DNA from: Ampelocalamus luodianensis
Lineage: Eukaryota > Streptophyta > Magnoliopsida > Poales > Poaceae
NCBI GenBank assembly: GCA_036346255.1
Contig: CM070628.1
Span: 5,347,840 to 5,411,839 of the forward strand
Length of the DNA stretch: 64,000 nt
Reading direction: 5' to 3'
The notes beneath the pieces are model-generated. The model saw only the letters and a list, made by a program, of their open reading frames with translations. It did not search any database and was not told the DNA's origin. Position 1 is the first letter of the stretch; each line of letters begins with the position of its first letter. Position numbers and translations under genes: made by a program. Shown here piece by piece: positions 54,433 through 64,000 of the stretch.

Positions 54433-57400
54433 TGTGGACTTCTCGCTTATTTGGCTTGTAATGCTTAACCAACCACCGGTCCTAGCATCACAAATCAAAT
54501 AAACGATCCTCTAGATATGTATACTTCCTGCAGCAAGATACGCACTGCTACAAAATTAGACATCAACTCCATTCAAAACATAGAGTCCAAACATTACACT
54601 ACAAACGGAAGATAAACAAATAGTAACAATATTATGTATAATGGCCGATCGCCACAAGATACACAAATAACAACAAAAAGACAATGAAGCAAAGTGCCAT
54701 AAGATGGCTATAAACAAAGCCAATCGGTGTGCCTTCAACCCACAAGGCATCCGACCGACCGCCAAGACTAGTCGCCACCACGGCGACAAAGACACCACGT
54801 ATGAGGACCCCGAGGCTCACCTTCTTCCTCTCGCAACAAAAACATTAAGCAAAAGCACTCGAGTACAAAGATTGTCTTTGTACCCGCAAGACCGACGTGG
54901 TGAACCAGCGCACTGCTCATATGCTACATGCAGCTTGTTTAGTGGAGGCCATATGTTTCATTTGCACAAAGCCAATTTCGCTTGCAATAAGGTAATACAG
55001 CTTTAAAGGCAAGTTTGCAATTCATTTTTAAGATTGAAATAACAAGAAGGATAATAATAACAAAAGCGTAAAGATAAACAACCTAGAAGTGACTATCCCA
55101 ATAGTCACTATTAACAATAGCACTAATCCCGCATTCGCACTCACCCATCAAGTTTTAATTTAAATGTTGTAGTCTAACTCTGAAAAGCTTACCCAAGCGT
55201 GTCCATCACCTAGGACGAGGCTATTCGAATAGTTTTTAACCTCGCAGGTGTACCATCGCACTCCACACCTCGCATCGCCTTTAAGCCAAAGCACACTCCA
55301 AGGTATGCACATGACCTAAGTCCTACGAGACTATTTCCAATATTGTGTATCAACCTCGAGCCGTCAGATGGATAGAAACCCATACGCTACATGGTAAAGC
55401 CGAAAAGACAACTACCCACTCAGATAAAGCTTTTCTGACAACTACCATGCTCCCACCTCCATCCTCCCGCGACCTCCCGCGACCGGAGCCAATACACGCC
55501 AAAGTACTAGGTCAAGAGAGGTCCCATATACTCTAGTGTGGTTAGCACGCACAAATGCCCGATAAAAATTCACTCACAAGATGTTCGGTCCCACTGACCG
55601 GCACCTTTCCAATACACCCAAAAGATGACACCAATCTTACCATTGTGCCCGCGCCCAAATCATTTTGTTTTCATTTTTAGTTTTGCAATTAAACATAGCA
55701 GAAATGTCAAACATAAAGTTGTAGTAAATTTTGGTGATCAAGGTTACCGACTAAAGTCGATAATCGCTCAGCCTCTACCGATACTAAGCATGTCTAAGCA
55801 ACAAATCAGATCTACTAAGTGACAAGAAATCATCCAATGATCTCTAATCACAAGAAATAACCTAGGCTCAGTAGTAGAGATCAATATTTGTCTACAGATA
55901 TGCAACACGGATTTAACTAATCCATTTTAACACAAATTAAGCAATGCATACATACAAATTAAACAAAATATTAGAATTTAAAGTATCGATTATCATGATC
56001 AAATCGCTTGCCTCGGCCGCTGCTCAATATGAAAGTGAGGATCGCCCTCGTGGTTGCCGCAAATATCGCTTCAACGATCGAACATAACAAAGAAATAAGA
56101 ACGAATAACACCGATAAAACTCAAACATTCAACAACATCAAACAAGCCAAAACTCACACAAAGAGCTAAGCATGAAATAACAGAATTTTAGAAACAGAAC
56201 AAATCATTTTAAGTTATTAGCAATTTTCTATGAATTTTCTAAGCTAAAACACAACAAGTCACTAGTTAATTACTTAACAAATTTTCATGAACAGTAACTA
56301 GTGTATAAAATCTATCCTAATAGTTAGTATACTAAAATGAAATTTTGCAATGGGTCTATTTAATTTGGACAATTATTGGAAGAGATATGCATTTTCTAAT
56401 TTAGAAGATACATAAGACATCATTTTATTAGCTAACAGATTTTTGCTACAGAGACATGGGTGAAGTTAATTCTATCAAATAGCACACTTAAATGAAAATT
56501 AATAAAGACTGGTTTCATACAATTTGGATAAAAATTGAATTAGTTATGCATTTTCTAAGTTTAAATGAATTAACAAAGGCAATGTAAAACATATTACGTA
56601 AATACTAAAGCATTAAATCCTTTTCTACCGCAACAAGAAGCTCCCAAACATCGACAATGGTTCGCGCAACGCGACTGTGACAACAGACTGGGCTTAAAGT
56701 GACGCCAAGGCGATTCAAAGAATACGCTTCGCTTACTAAGGTGCAAACCTAAAACACTCTCACACAGAAGTACGCTTCCAACAGAGAACACGCATAACCG
56801 TAACTACACAAACCTAATCGACAACATGGACCCACATGACAAATACTCGCAGGGAAATATAACGGGCCGATTAAAGGTTTTCTAAACGGGATTAGCCAAT
56901 AGGCCCACAAGACAGACTCAAGGTAGACATGATTAGAGTCAACAAATCATCACCGGCGTTCACCTGGCGAAGACGGCAACGGCAGGCGCCGCAAGAACCG
57001 AACTAGCAAACCAGAGGTTTCGGCGAAAGAGTGGTACCTTCGGTTCGCAAGGACCTAGCAAACTCGATGACGGTGACGCGAGCCCGGATGGTCGACTTGA
57101 GATGAGCTCACGACGACCGGAGGCGAGAAGAAAGCACGGTCCACGCGAGAAGGCGACACGGCTTCTAGAAGACTCGGAAGGTGTGCTTAAGTCGCCAACA
57201 CCGTGAGCAAGGAGCACACGATAACGCCGACGGTTGAAAGCCCGAGGTGACCGGAATTTACCGCGGCGAAACCGAGCTTGGAGAAGAATTGGTCGCACGC
57301 CGCAACGATGCACAAAGGCGTAAACAAGCCCACCGTTAGACTCCGCATCAATGCGATCCTAAGGGACTAGGTGGCGAGCCGAAACTCACCAGTCGCAAAC

Positions 57401-58511
57401 GAGCTCACGGATCGAGATCGCCGAGGCGGAGACGACGATACGCTCGGGCGATCCACCGACGCCAAGGACCCGAATAGGCAAAATGGAGGCGCGAGGCAAG
57501 AGGAACACGATGGTGCGGTCGCCGCTCTGGCGGGCGCTCGAACGGCGCGCTACGCCGAAGTTTTTCTCCCACTGCTAAGAAATGGGCGGAGAGGGCGCAA
57601 GAATGGTCGCGAAGGAATGGACGACCCTATGAGGTAGATGGACTTCAGCGATCCTCTCGAGGCGTACACGCCGCCCTGGCGCGGCGCTGACGAAGGCGTG
57701 GCACGCATGCGCCGACGCCACGAGCTCCGGTGAGGCGCCGGAGTCGGCGAGGAAGAACTCCGACAGTGGGACCCATATGTCGGCCGACGCCGGCGGTGCG
57801 AACCGTGGTTTGATTTGATCAACACGCACCGACCGCTGGATCCGAAATGGACTACCGATTGGTGTATGCGTATTCGACAGTTTGCTAAGACGCGACGCGG
57901 ATCGCTCGATCTTCATCTGACGGTCACGATCGATTGACTCGAGCGGCACGCTTAGTTGACGCGACCGAGCCAAGTGGTGCGTAGTCCGACTGAGCCCGAA
58001 AGGTTCGCCCGAGGAAATGCTGTTTTTAGAATTTGATTTAAAAGACAGAAGGTTTGGGGAATTTTTAGAGGTAGCTCCTGAGCTCCAAAATTCCTGAAAT
58101 TTTTATGGCAGCTACTAGAGACAGAGAACAACATTGCATAAATTTTCCAGAACTTTCTATGCACTGAAAAGTTCTGCAGAAAATTCACAAGCATGCTGAC
58201 CTAGGGTTTGACCATGTTTTCAACTAGTTTGACTTGGTCATTTGAAATAGCAAACAAAATCTAAAAATTGTGAAATAATTCAGAGAGGTAGCTAGGATGA
58301 TCAAGATGCTAGGAAAAATATTTTCAGAGGATGATCACAAGTTTGAAGGCTAGAATTGATAATCAACAATTTCCAATCACAAGAATTAAATTCTACAAAT
58401 TGAAATTGCTAGAAAATTGGGAAACTTTCAAATGATTTGAAGAGACAACAAAAGTTTTTATTTCTCCTCAAAATTTTACATTTGAAATACAAACCCTAAG
58501 TTAGGGTCACA
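54433..58511 (-). repeat. 3' LTR of Gypsy F (~4.1 kb)
   Basis: Plus-strand start TGTGGAC, end GGGTCACA. 54440-55210 matches 63215-64000 with frequent small indels. ORFs inside (such as the hydrophobic one at 54556-54798) recur in both LTRs and are not genes. 56940-57975 is GC-rich with open frames lacking motifs; the rest is AT-rich and non-coding. The exact outer edge is uncertain by a few bases. Confidence 0.8.
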
Positions 58512-58524
58512 TAAATCTCCCCTA
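58512..58524 (-). promoter_or_regulatory. Polypurine tract of Gypsy F
   Basis: On minus TAGGGGAGATTTA immediately precedes the LTR TGTGACC. Confidence 0.7.
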
Positions 58525-58529
58525 CAGAA

Positions 58530-59750
58530 TCTCACCCGAGATTCGATCACCGGGAGAAGAAGGACGGTAACTCGCTCTGAGACCATCTTCCCGCCCCAAG
58601 TGGCTTCATCCTGGAGTGGTTTGACCATCGAACTTTAAGGAACTTGATCACACGGTTCCTTGTCCTCGCTCGCCTTCTTCGAGGATACGAACGGGCGCCA
58701 CGATAAGACAGATCTTCCCGCACATCGATATTTTCCAAGCGGCGCTTCTCCACAGAACACGAAGGCACTTCTTCAATTGCGACACGCGGAAAACATCATG
58801 CACCCTTCGAGTGTAGCCGCAACTCCAACTTGTATGCAACAGCTCCCACTTTCTTGATGACGCGATACGCCCGACATATCGAGGAGCCGCTTGTTCTTGA
58901 CATCGAAACGACGATGTCCTTCAGAGGTGAGACTTTGAGATACACAAAGTCATTGGGCCGAAATCAACTCACGGCGACGCCGACCGCATAGCTCTTCGCT
59001 CGATCGAAGCATGCAAGTGCTCACGAATCAATCGCACTTGACTTCTCGCCTCATTGATCGATCCGCCAAAGAACCGCTTTTCACCGCCACTGGGCTCAAT
59101 GGTGTTCGCAGCGCCTCCCATACAAAGCCTCAAACGGTGCCATACCGAGACTAGCTCGAAGTCGTTGTTGTAGGAGAACTGCAAGCTGTAGACACTTCTC
59201 CCAATTCTTCCCATAGGAAAGAACACAAGCACGGAGCATATCTTCAAGAACTTGGTTGACCCGCCTCCGTCACCATCGGGCCCGAGGATGATAGGTCGAG
59301 CCGAAGAAAGACGGGTCCCTATGGCTTCCTCAGAAATCGTGCTATAGCCGAAGTGAAAAGAGAGCCACGATCCGACACAATCGCTCGTGGCACACCATGC
59401 AAGCTCACAATGCGGAGATATAGAGATCCGCCAATCGATCGACATCGAGAGTGGTGGTATCGCGCAGAAGTGCGCTACCTTCGCCAATCGATCGATAACA
59501 ACCCGTATAGCATCCTTCCCTCAAGAAGCACGGGGCGCACTGCTGATAAAATCCATGCCTACGTAATCCCACTTCCACTCGTATAGGCAAGGGATGGAGG
59601 AGACCTGCTGACGCCGATGCTCGCCTTGACGCCGACAACATATGTCACATCCGCCACGACCCGCAATCTCGCGCTTCATGCGAGTCCACCGCACTTCGAC
59701 GCGATCTTGGTACATTTTAGTGGCCCCGGATGGATGGACAAAGGCGAATC
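58530..59750 (-). pseudogene. Gypsy F integrase C-terminus and chromodomain (broken)
   Basis: The chromodomain and its lead-in are readable across frames at 58547-58839: VHDVFRVSQLKKCLRV, PVRILEEGERGQGTV and VIKFLKVRWSNHS. The integrase zinc and core start is at 59521-59715 (CDICCRRQGEHRRQQ, EWKWDYVGMDFI, which contains the first core Asp). The chromodomain is thought to target insertion through histone marks. Frameshifts break it in at least five places. Confidence 0.8.
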
Positions 59751-60189
59751 ATGGGCCTCTCAAGAATCAAATCCCGCAACTCCGGACCTTTGGGACCACA
59801 AGACGCCGCCAAAACCATACAACACCGCGCTCATCTTCAGGAAACACTTGGCCGATCCACCCTTGATATTCTCGCTGATTTTACCCACACCATCATCCGA
59901 TTGTCGGCCGCTTGATTTGATCCACCAAGGTTGGTTGCACAACCAAGGCGTTAAGGGAACCATGTTCAATCAAACCTGTTGAGACGCTGAAATTCTCGCA
60001 ATCGCGCAGTTGTCGCTTGGATCATCGTAGTATTGCAATACACTTTTCGCTAAGTGCATCAAGAACCACATTGGCTTTGCTGTGATGATATCAATACCCA
60101 TGTCATAATCTTTGATCAATTCTAGCCATCTCTCCACCGAGGTTCAGATCCGCCGAGTGAACAAGTATTTCAAACTCTTGTGGTCTGAA

Positions 60190-61150
60190 TACACCTCACA
60201 CGGCTCCGATCAAATAATGCCGCCAAATCTTGAGTGCATGAACCATCGCAGCAAGCTCTAAATCATGGGTGGGATAGTTGAGCTCATGAGGCCTCAATTG
60301 TTCGGATGCATAGGCAACCGCCTTGCCTTCCTCGCATAAGAACACACCCAAGTCCCCGACGACGAGGCACGCAATAGATATCAAGCTTTTGTGGATATCA
60401 GAAGAGTAAGAATCAATGAAGTTAATCGCCGCTGAGCTCCTCGAAAGCTCTCATCGCAAAGCAGAGGACCACACAAACTTTTATCCTTCTTAAGCAATTC
60501 ACCATCGGCTTTGCGTATCTTGGAGAAGTTCTCGATAAAGCGCGATAGTAGCCCGCTAAACCAAGAAAACTCCGCACATCGTTGATCGACTTGGCCGGCC
60601 CAAGATAGAACATCGACTTTGCTGGATCCACATAACTATGCCTCCAAATTGAAAGAACATGGCCCAAAAATGCTACTTCTTCAACTGTAATCACATTTGT
60701 CGAACTTGTGATACAAATTGATGCTCCCGAACTTGCCCAAAACAATCTTCAGATGCTCAAGATGCTCGTCACCTTGGAATAAATAAGAATATCATCAATG
60801 AAGACCACCACAAATTTGTCCAAAACTCCATGAATACCGAATTCATCAAGTTCATGAACAAAGCCGAGCATTGGTTAATCCGAAGACATGACGGTGTACT
60901 CGCAAAGCCATAACGAGTAGTGAAAGCCGCCTTCAATATCTCACTCGATCCAGACTTGATGATAGCCCGATCTCGATCAATCTTGAGAACACCCGAGCTC
61001 CGCATAACCGGTCAAAAGATCATCAATACGCGCGAGGATATTTGTTCTTCACCGCTACTTCATTGAGAGGACGGTAATCAACACACATGCGCAAAGTCTT
61101 GTCCTTCTTCTTCACAAAGATCACCTGACAACCCCAAGGAGATGAACTGA
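60190..61150 (-). pseudogene. Gypsy F RT and RNase H (broken)
   Basis: RNase H: EEGKAVAYASEQLRPHELNY and LAAMVHALKIWRHYLIG (60196-60384). RT thumb: EVAFLGHVLS and DVRSFLGLAGYYRALSR (60422-60745). RT palm traces lie at 60769-61150, where FIDDILIY-type sequence is out of frame, so the active site is not encoded. Confidence 0.85.
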
Positions 61151-62800
61151 CGGATGAAACCCTTTGCTTGGAGCTCACCAAGCCGCTTCTTCAATTCTTC
61201 TAGCTCATTGGGGGCATTCGACACGCGCTTCGGAATCGGGCGGTACGGCAACAACTCGATGGCAAACCTGCATCTCGAACCGAGGCATCCTGCAAATCTT
61301 CAGAAAGACATCCACAAAGTCGATACTATGGGGACATCCGAATTTGCAAGGTCGGGCTTTGCTTCTAATGCACATAGATGTGGCCCCTAGAGCCGCGCGA
61401 AACCCGACCGCCGCTCAAGGGTCGTGAGATAGACAATCTTCCCGCACAATCGAGCATGCCCCAAGTGTTGGGACAACCAATCCATGCCAAGAATCACATC
61501 CGCATCACGAACCGAGCAAAATAAGGTTTGCCAAAATACCAATCCTTCGATCACGATAGGAACATCCCGACATCAGAATCGCCTTCATTTCACCCGAGAG
61601 CTGATGAGCAAAGGAACCCCAAAGGTACACAAGGAAGACTACTAGCAGCAGCAAATGATCTTGAAATAAAGAATGCGATGCCTGTAATCAAATAATACCG
61701 CAGCAGACGAGAATTAACAAGAAGTGTACCAATCACGATATCCCGCGCCCCGAGCCTCCTCACCAAAGGTGGTTCACCCGAACACGCCGCACTCGGTCTT
61801 TCAATAATCTTGGTCGCGGTGATCGCCTTCGCTCGCTCGCCCTCCATTAGGACGAGGGATCGCTGCAACACTGAGGGCGTATTCGCATAATGGCCCTTGT
61901 TGTGGCAAATAAAACAAGTCACCTCGCCGCCGGATTGGCGAGGCCGTCGCTGCTGATCGCAGCACGCGGTTGAAATACGCCGCGGCGGGCGAGGAGCCGT
62001 GCAGATGGTCTCGCCGGTGGAGCAAAAGAACGGGCCATCGGTGCCGCCCACCGAGGACTAACGAGGTCGTGTGAGTAGACCGATGCGCTCCCATTTGCGC
62101 CATGGACTCGCCGCCGCTTTCGCTTTATGCTCGCAACGATGGCCTTATCTACCAAGGCCTCAAAGTCCGAGAAGTTCACAACAGATAGCTTGTCCTCGCA
62201 GCCTCTGACAAGCCATCCATAAACTTCTCCCGCTAGCCTCATCCGAGGCCACTCACCCGAGCATAACGAGCCAAGTGATTAAACTCAGATAGATACTCGT
62301 CACTGCATTTGCGCCTTGTTTGAGCGAAACTCCTTTTCTTCGCCATCAAAGCCATCCGGGATGTGGGCCCGACGTAAAAGCCGACGGAACCTCCCACGCC
62401 ACCACACGGCTCGCGGGCCGCATGGCGCAGATAGTTCTCCCACCATGAGAGTGCCGCGCCTCGCCGTGGGACGCGAAGAGTGCCTTGTCTCGCCCGCATC
62501 GAGCTATGTTGAGCTCCGCCAACCATGCGCAGCCAATCATCCGCATCGAGAGGGTCCTCGTGAGCGGAGAAAGTCGGCCGTCAGGTACGAGGAACTCGCA
62601 AGTCCTCGCGAGTCCGTGGCCGCCACCACCGCAGGAGTGGAGGTATTCCTAGCAATAACCTCCAAGATTCGCGCCTGTCCATGGCTTCGCCGATCCGAGC
62701 GAGCACCTCACCATGGTCCGAGGAGGGGAAGCTCCTCATCATGACCAAATGGCACGATCGCCACGCTGCTCTCCCGCCATCCTGCTTCACTAAGACAAGT
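61151..62800 (-). pseudogene. Gypsy F gag and protease (broken)
   Basis: The knuckle at 61590-62051 reads VTCFICHNKGHYANTPSV; the last Cys of CX2CX4HX4C is missing. Protease traces are VIGTLLVNSRLL and ITGIAFFISRSFA, where the D-S/T-G loop is degraded. Gag core pieces with AALSWWENYLRHAARE and KCSDEYLSEFNHLARYARV lie at 62239-62526. Too many frame changes to assign a start. Confidence 0.75.
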
Positions 62801-63193
62801 TAACAATAGCCGAAAACATGAAGTTGATGACCCATCGCAAATAACTTGCTAACAAAGACAAAACAAGCACAAGACTTGAAGTTACAAACCAACTTGACAA
62901 AAATCGACACTTAGCAAACTCATACATATCTTACCCTTATGCTCCCACAAATTTTAATTAGACTAATTATCTATGGTTCTCCCAAAGGTCGATTCCACCT
63001 GTAGTAACTATCTTTTGAAAGGAAAGAGAGAAACCAAGTTTTAAACTCAAATTAGAGTAAGATGAGAGTAGAAGGCTAAGATAGGTAAGGAGTAAAACTG
63101 AGAACTCGCCTAAGTTTTCATAAACCTTTTATAATTTGAAAATAAGACTTTCAAAATACCCTAAGGACACTATACTTGTTACACGGTCGTAAT
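62801..63193 (-). other. Leader region of Gypsy F
   Basis: AT-rich untranslated region between gag and the primer site. No ORF or motif recognised. Confidence 0.6.
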
Positions 63194-63205
63194 GGCTCGA
63201 TACTA
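63194..63205 (-). promoter_or_regulatory. Primer-binding site of Gypsy F
   Basis: On minus TAGTATCGAGCC, one base different from the expected TGGTATCGAGCC initiator-Met complement. Lies 3-4 bases from the LTR edge. Confidence 0.7.
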
Positions 63206-63208
63206 ACT

Positions 63209-64000
63209 TAGAGGACTCTGCTTATTTGGCTTGTAATGCTTAACCAACCACCTGGTCCTAGCATCACAAATCAAATAAACCGATCCTCGAGATATGTATA
63301 CTTCCTAAAGCAAGATATGCACTCGTTACAAAAATTAGACATCAACTCCATTCAAAACATAGAGTCCAAACATTACACTACAAACGGAAGATAAACAAAT
63401 AGTAACAATATTATGTACAATGGCCGATCGCCACAAGATACACAAATAACAACAAAAAGACAGCTGAAGCAAAAGTGCCATAAGATGGCTATAAACAAAG
63501 CCAATCAAGGTGCCTTCAACCCACAAGGCATCCGATCGACCGCCAAGACTAGTCGCCACCCACGAAGCGACAAAGACACCACGTAAGTGAGGACCCGAGG
63601 CTCACCTTCTTCCTCTCGCAACAAAACATTAAGCAAAGCACTGAGTACAAAGATTGTCTTTGTACCCGCAAGACCGACGTGTGAACCAGCGCACTGCTCA
63701 TATGCTACATGCAGGCTTGTTTAGTGGAGGTCATATGTTTCCATTTGCACAAAGCCAATTTTCGCTTGCAATAAGGTAATACAGCTTTAAAGGCAAGTTT
63801 GCAATTCATTTTTAAGATTGAAATAATAAAGAAGGATAATAATAACAAAAGCGAAAGATAAACAACCTAGAAGTGACTATCCCAATAGTCACCATTAACA
63901 ATAGCACGAATCCCTTGATTCTGCACTCACACCCATCCAGCTTTTAATTTAAATGTTGTAGTCTAACTCTTGAAAAGCTTACCCCAAGCGTGTCCATCAC
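63209..64000 (-). repeat. 5' LTR of Gypsy F (partial)
   Basis: Matches 54433-55210. Both copies contain ATAGAGTCCAAACATTACAC and CTTGCAATAAGGTAATACAG. The copy is cut by the window edge. The inner edge is uncertain by about 10 bases. Confidence 0.85.

Larger units (their letters stand above)
54433..64000 (-). mobile_element. Gypsy retrotransposon F (Tekay/Del-type chromovirus), right end beyond window
   Basis: 3' LTR 54433-58511, internal region 58512-63208 and the first 792 bp of the 5' LTR (63209-64000). Minus-strand order is gag, protease, RT, RNase H, integrase and chromodomain. The roughly 4-kb LTR, the TGTGACC start and the chromodomain wording fit Tekay/Del/Retrosat-like chromoviruses (family knowledge). 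It splits the CACTA transposase at 54432. Coding regions are heavily frameshifted. Confidence 0.88.

Noticed and set aside
54556..54798. Hydrophobic 80-residue ORF, repeated at 63335-63559
   Set aside because: The repetition reflects the two LTRs of Gypsy F, not a gene family. No start context or homology.
56960..57973. GC-rich ORFs in the F LTR
   Set aside because: Inside the LTR, no domain motif, and overlapping frames on both strands.

Overview
The window is eukaryotic, from a plant and most likely a grass. It has GT-AG introns, one plant receptor-like protein gene, and a dense nest of plant transposons (SIRE-like and short-LTR Copia, Tat and Tekay Gypsy, CACTA, a hAT-type MITE and foldback elements). 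No bacterial features, tRNA, rRNA or CRISPR array were seen. Sequence similarity to rice-type families is recalled from knowledge, not searched, so the species is inference.

Layout. 1-9678: SIRE-like Copia element A (minus), its far LTR cut by the window edge. 9685-9923: hairpin MITE. 9924-12175: low-coding stretch with one small acidic-protein-like ORF. 12176-16890: short-LTR Copia element B (minus). 17350-26273: a leucine-rich-repeat receptor-like protein (RLP) gene on plus, broken by two single-base frameshifts, an internal duplication, and short-LTR Copia element C (20259-25429, minus, target duplication GGAAC). 26274-28200: foldback element, then a hAT-type MITE. About 28.2-38.57 kb: Tat-lineage Gypsy element D (plus), with no complete 5' LTR. 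38571-54432: a CACTA transposon (minus) interrupted by complete Tat element E (39417-51189, plus). 54433-64000: Tekay-type chromovirus F (minus), inserted in the CACTA transposase and running off the right edge.

How the parts relate. The CACTA element is the oldest layer on the right; E split its second gene and F split its TNP2-type transposase. On the left, C split an RLP gene that was already damaged. None of the transposons has an intact polyprotein. D and E carry different fatal catalytic changes: Asn for the first integrase Asp in D, Tyr for the first RT Asp in E.

The most interesting content is in D and E. Each carries, downstream of integrase and on the opposite strand, a multi-exon gene with its own TATA-like/telo-box promoter, canonical GT-AG introns at comparable positions, an N-terminal region recalling the 'putative gypsy type transposon' family, and a coiled-coil C-terminus. 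The block lies between an internal copy of the polypurine-tract motif and the 3' LTR. A second point of note is that LTR-pair differences cluster at CTG sites, which suggests methylation-linked consensus errors in the transposons and would inflate the apparent number of frameshifts.
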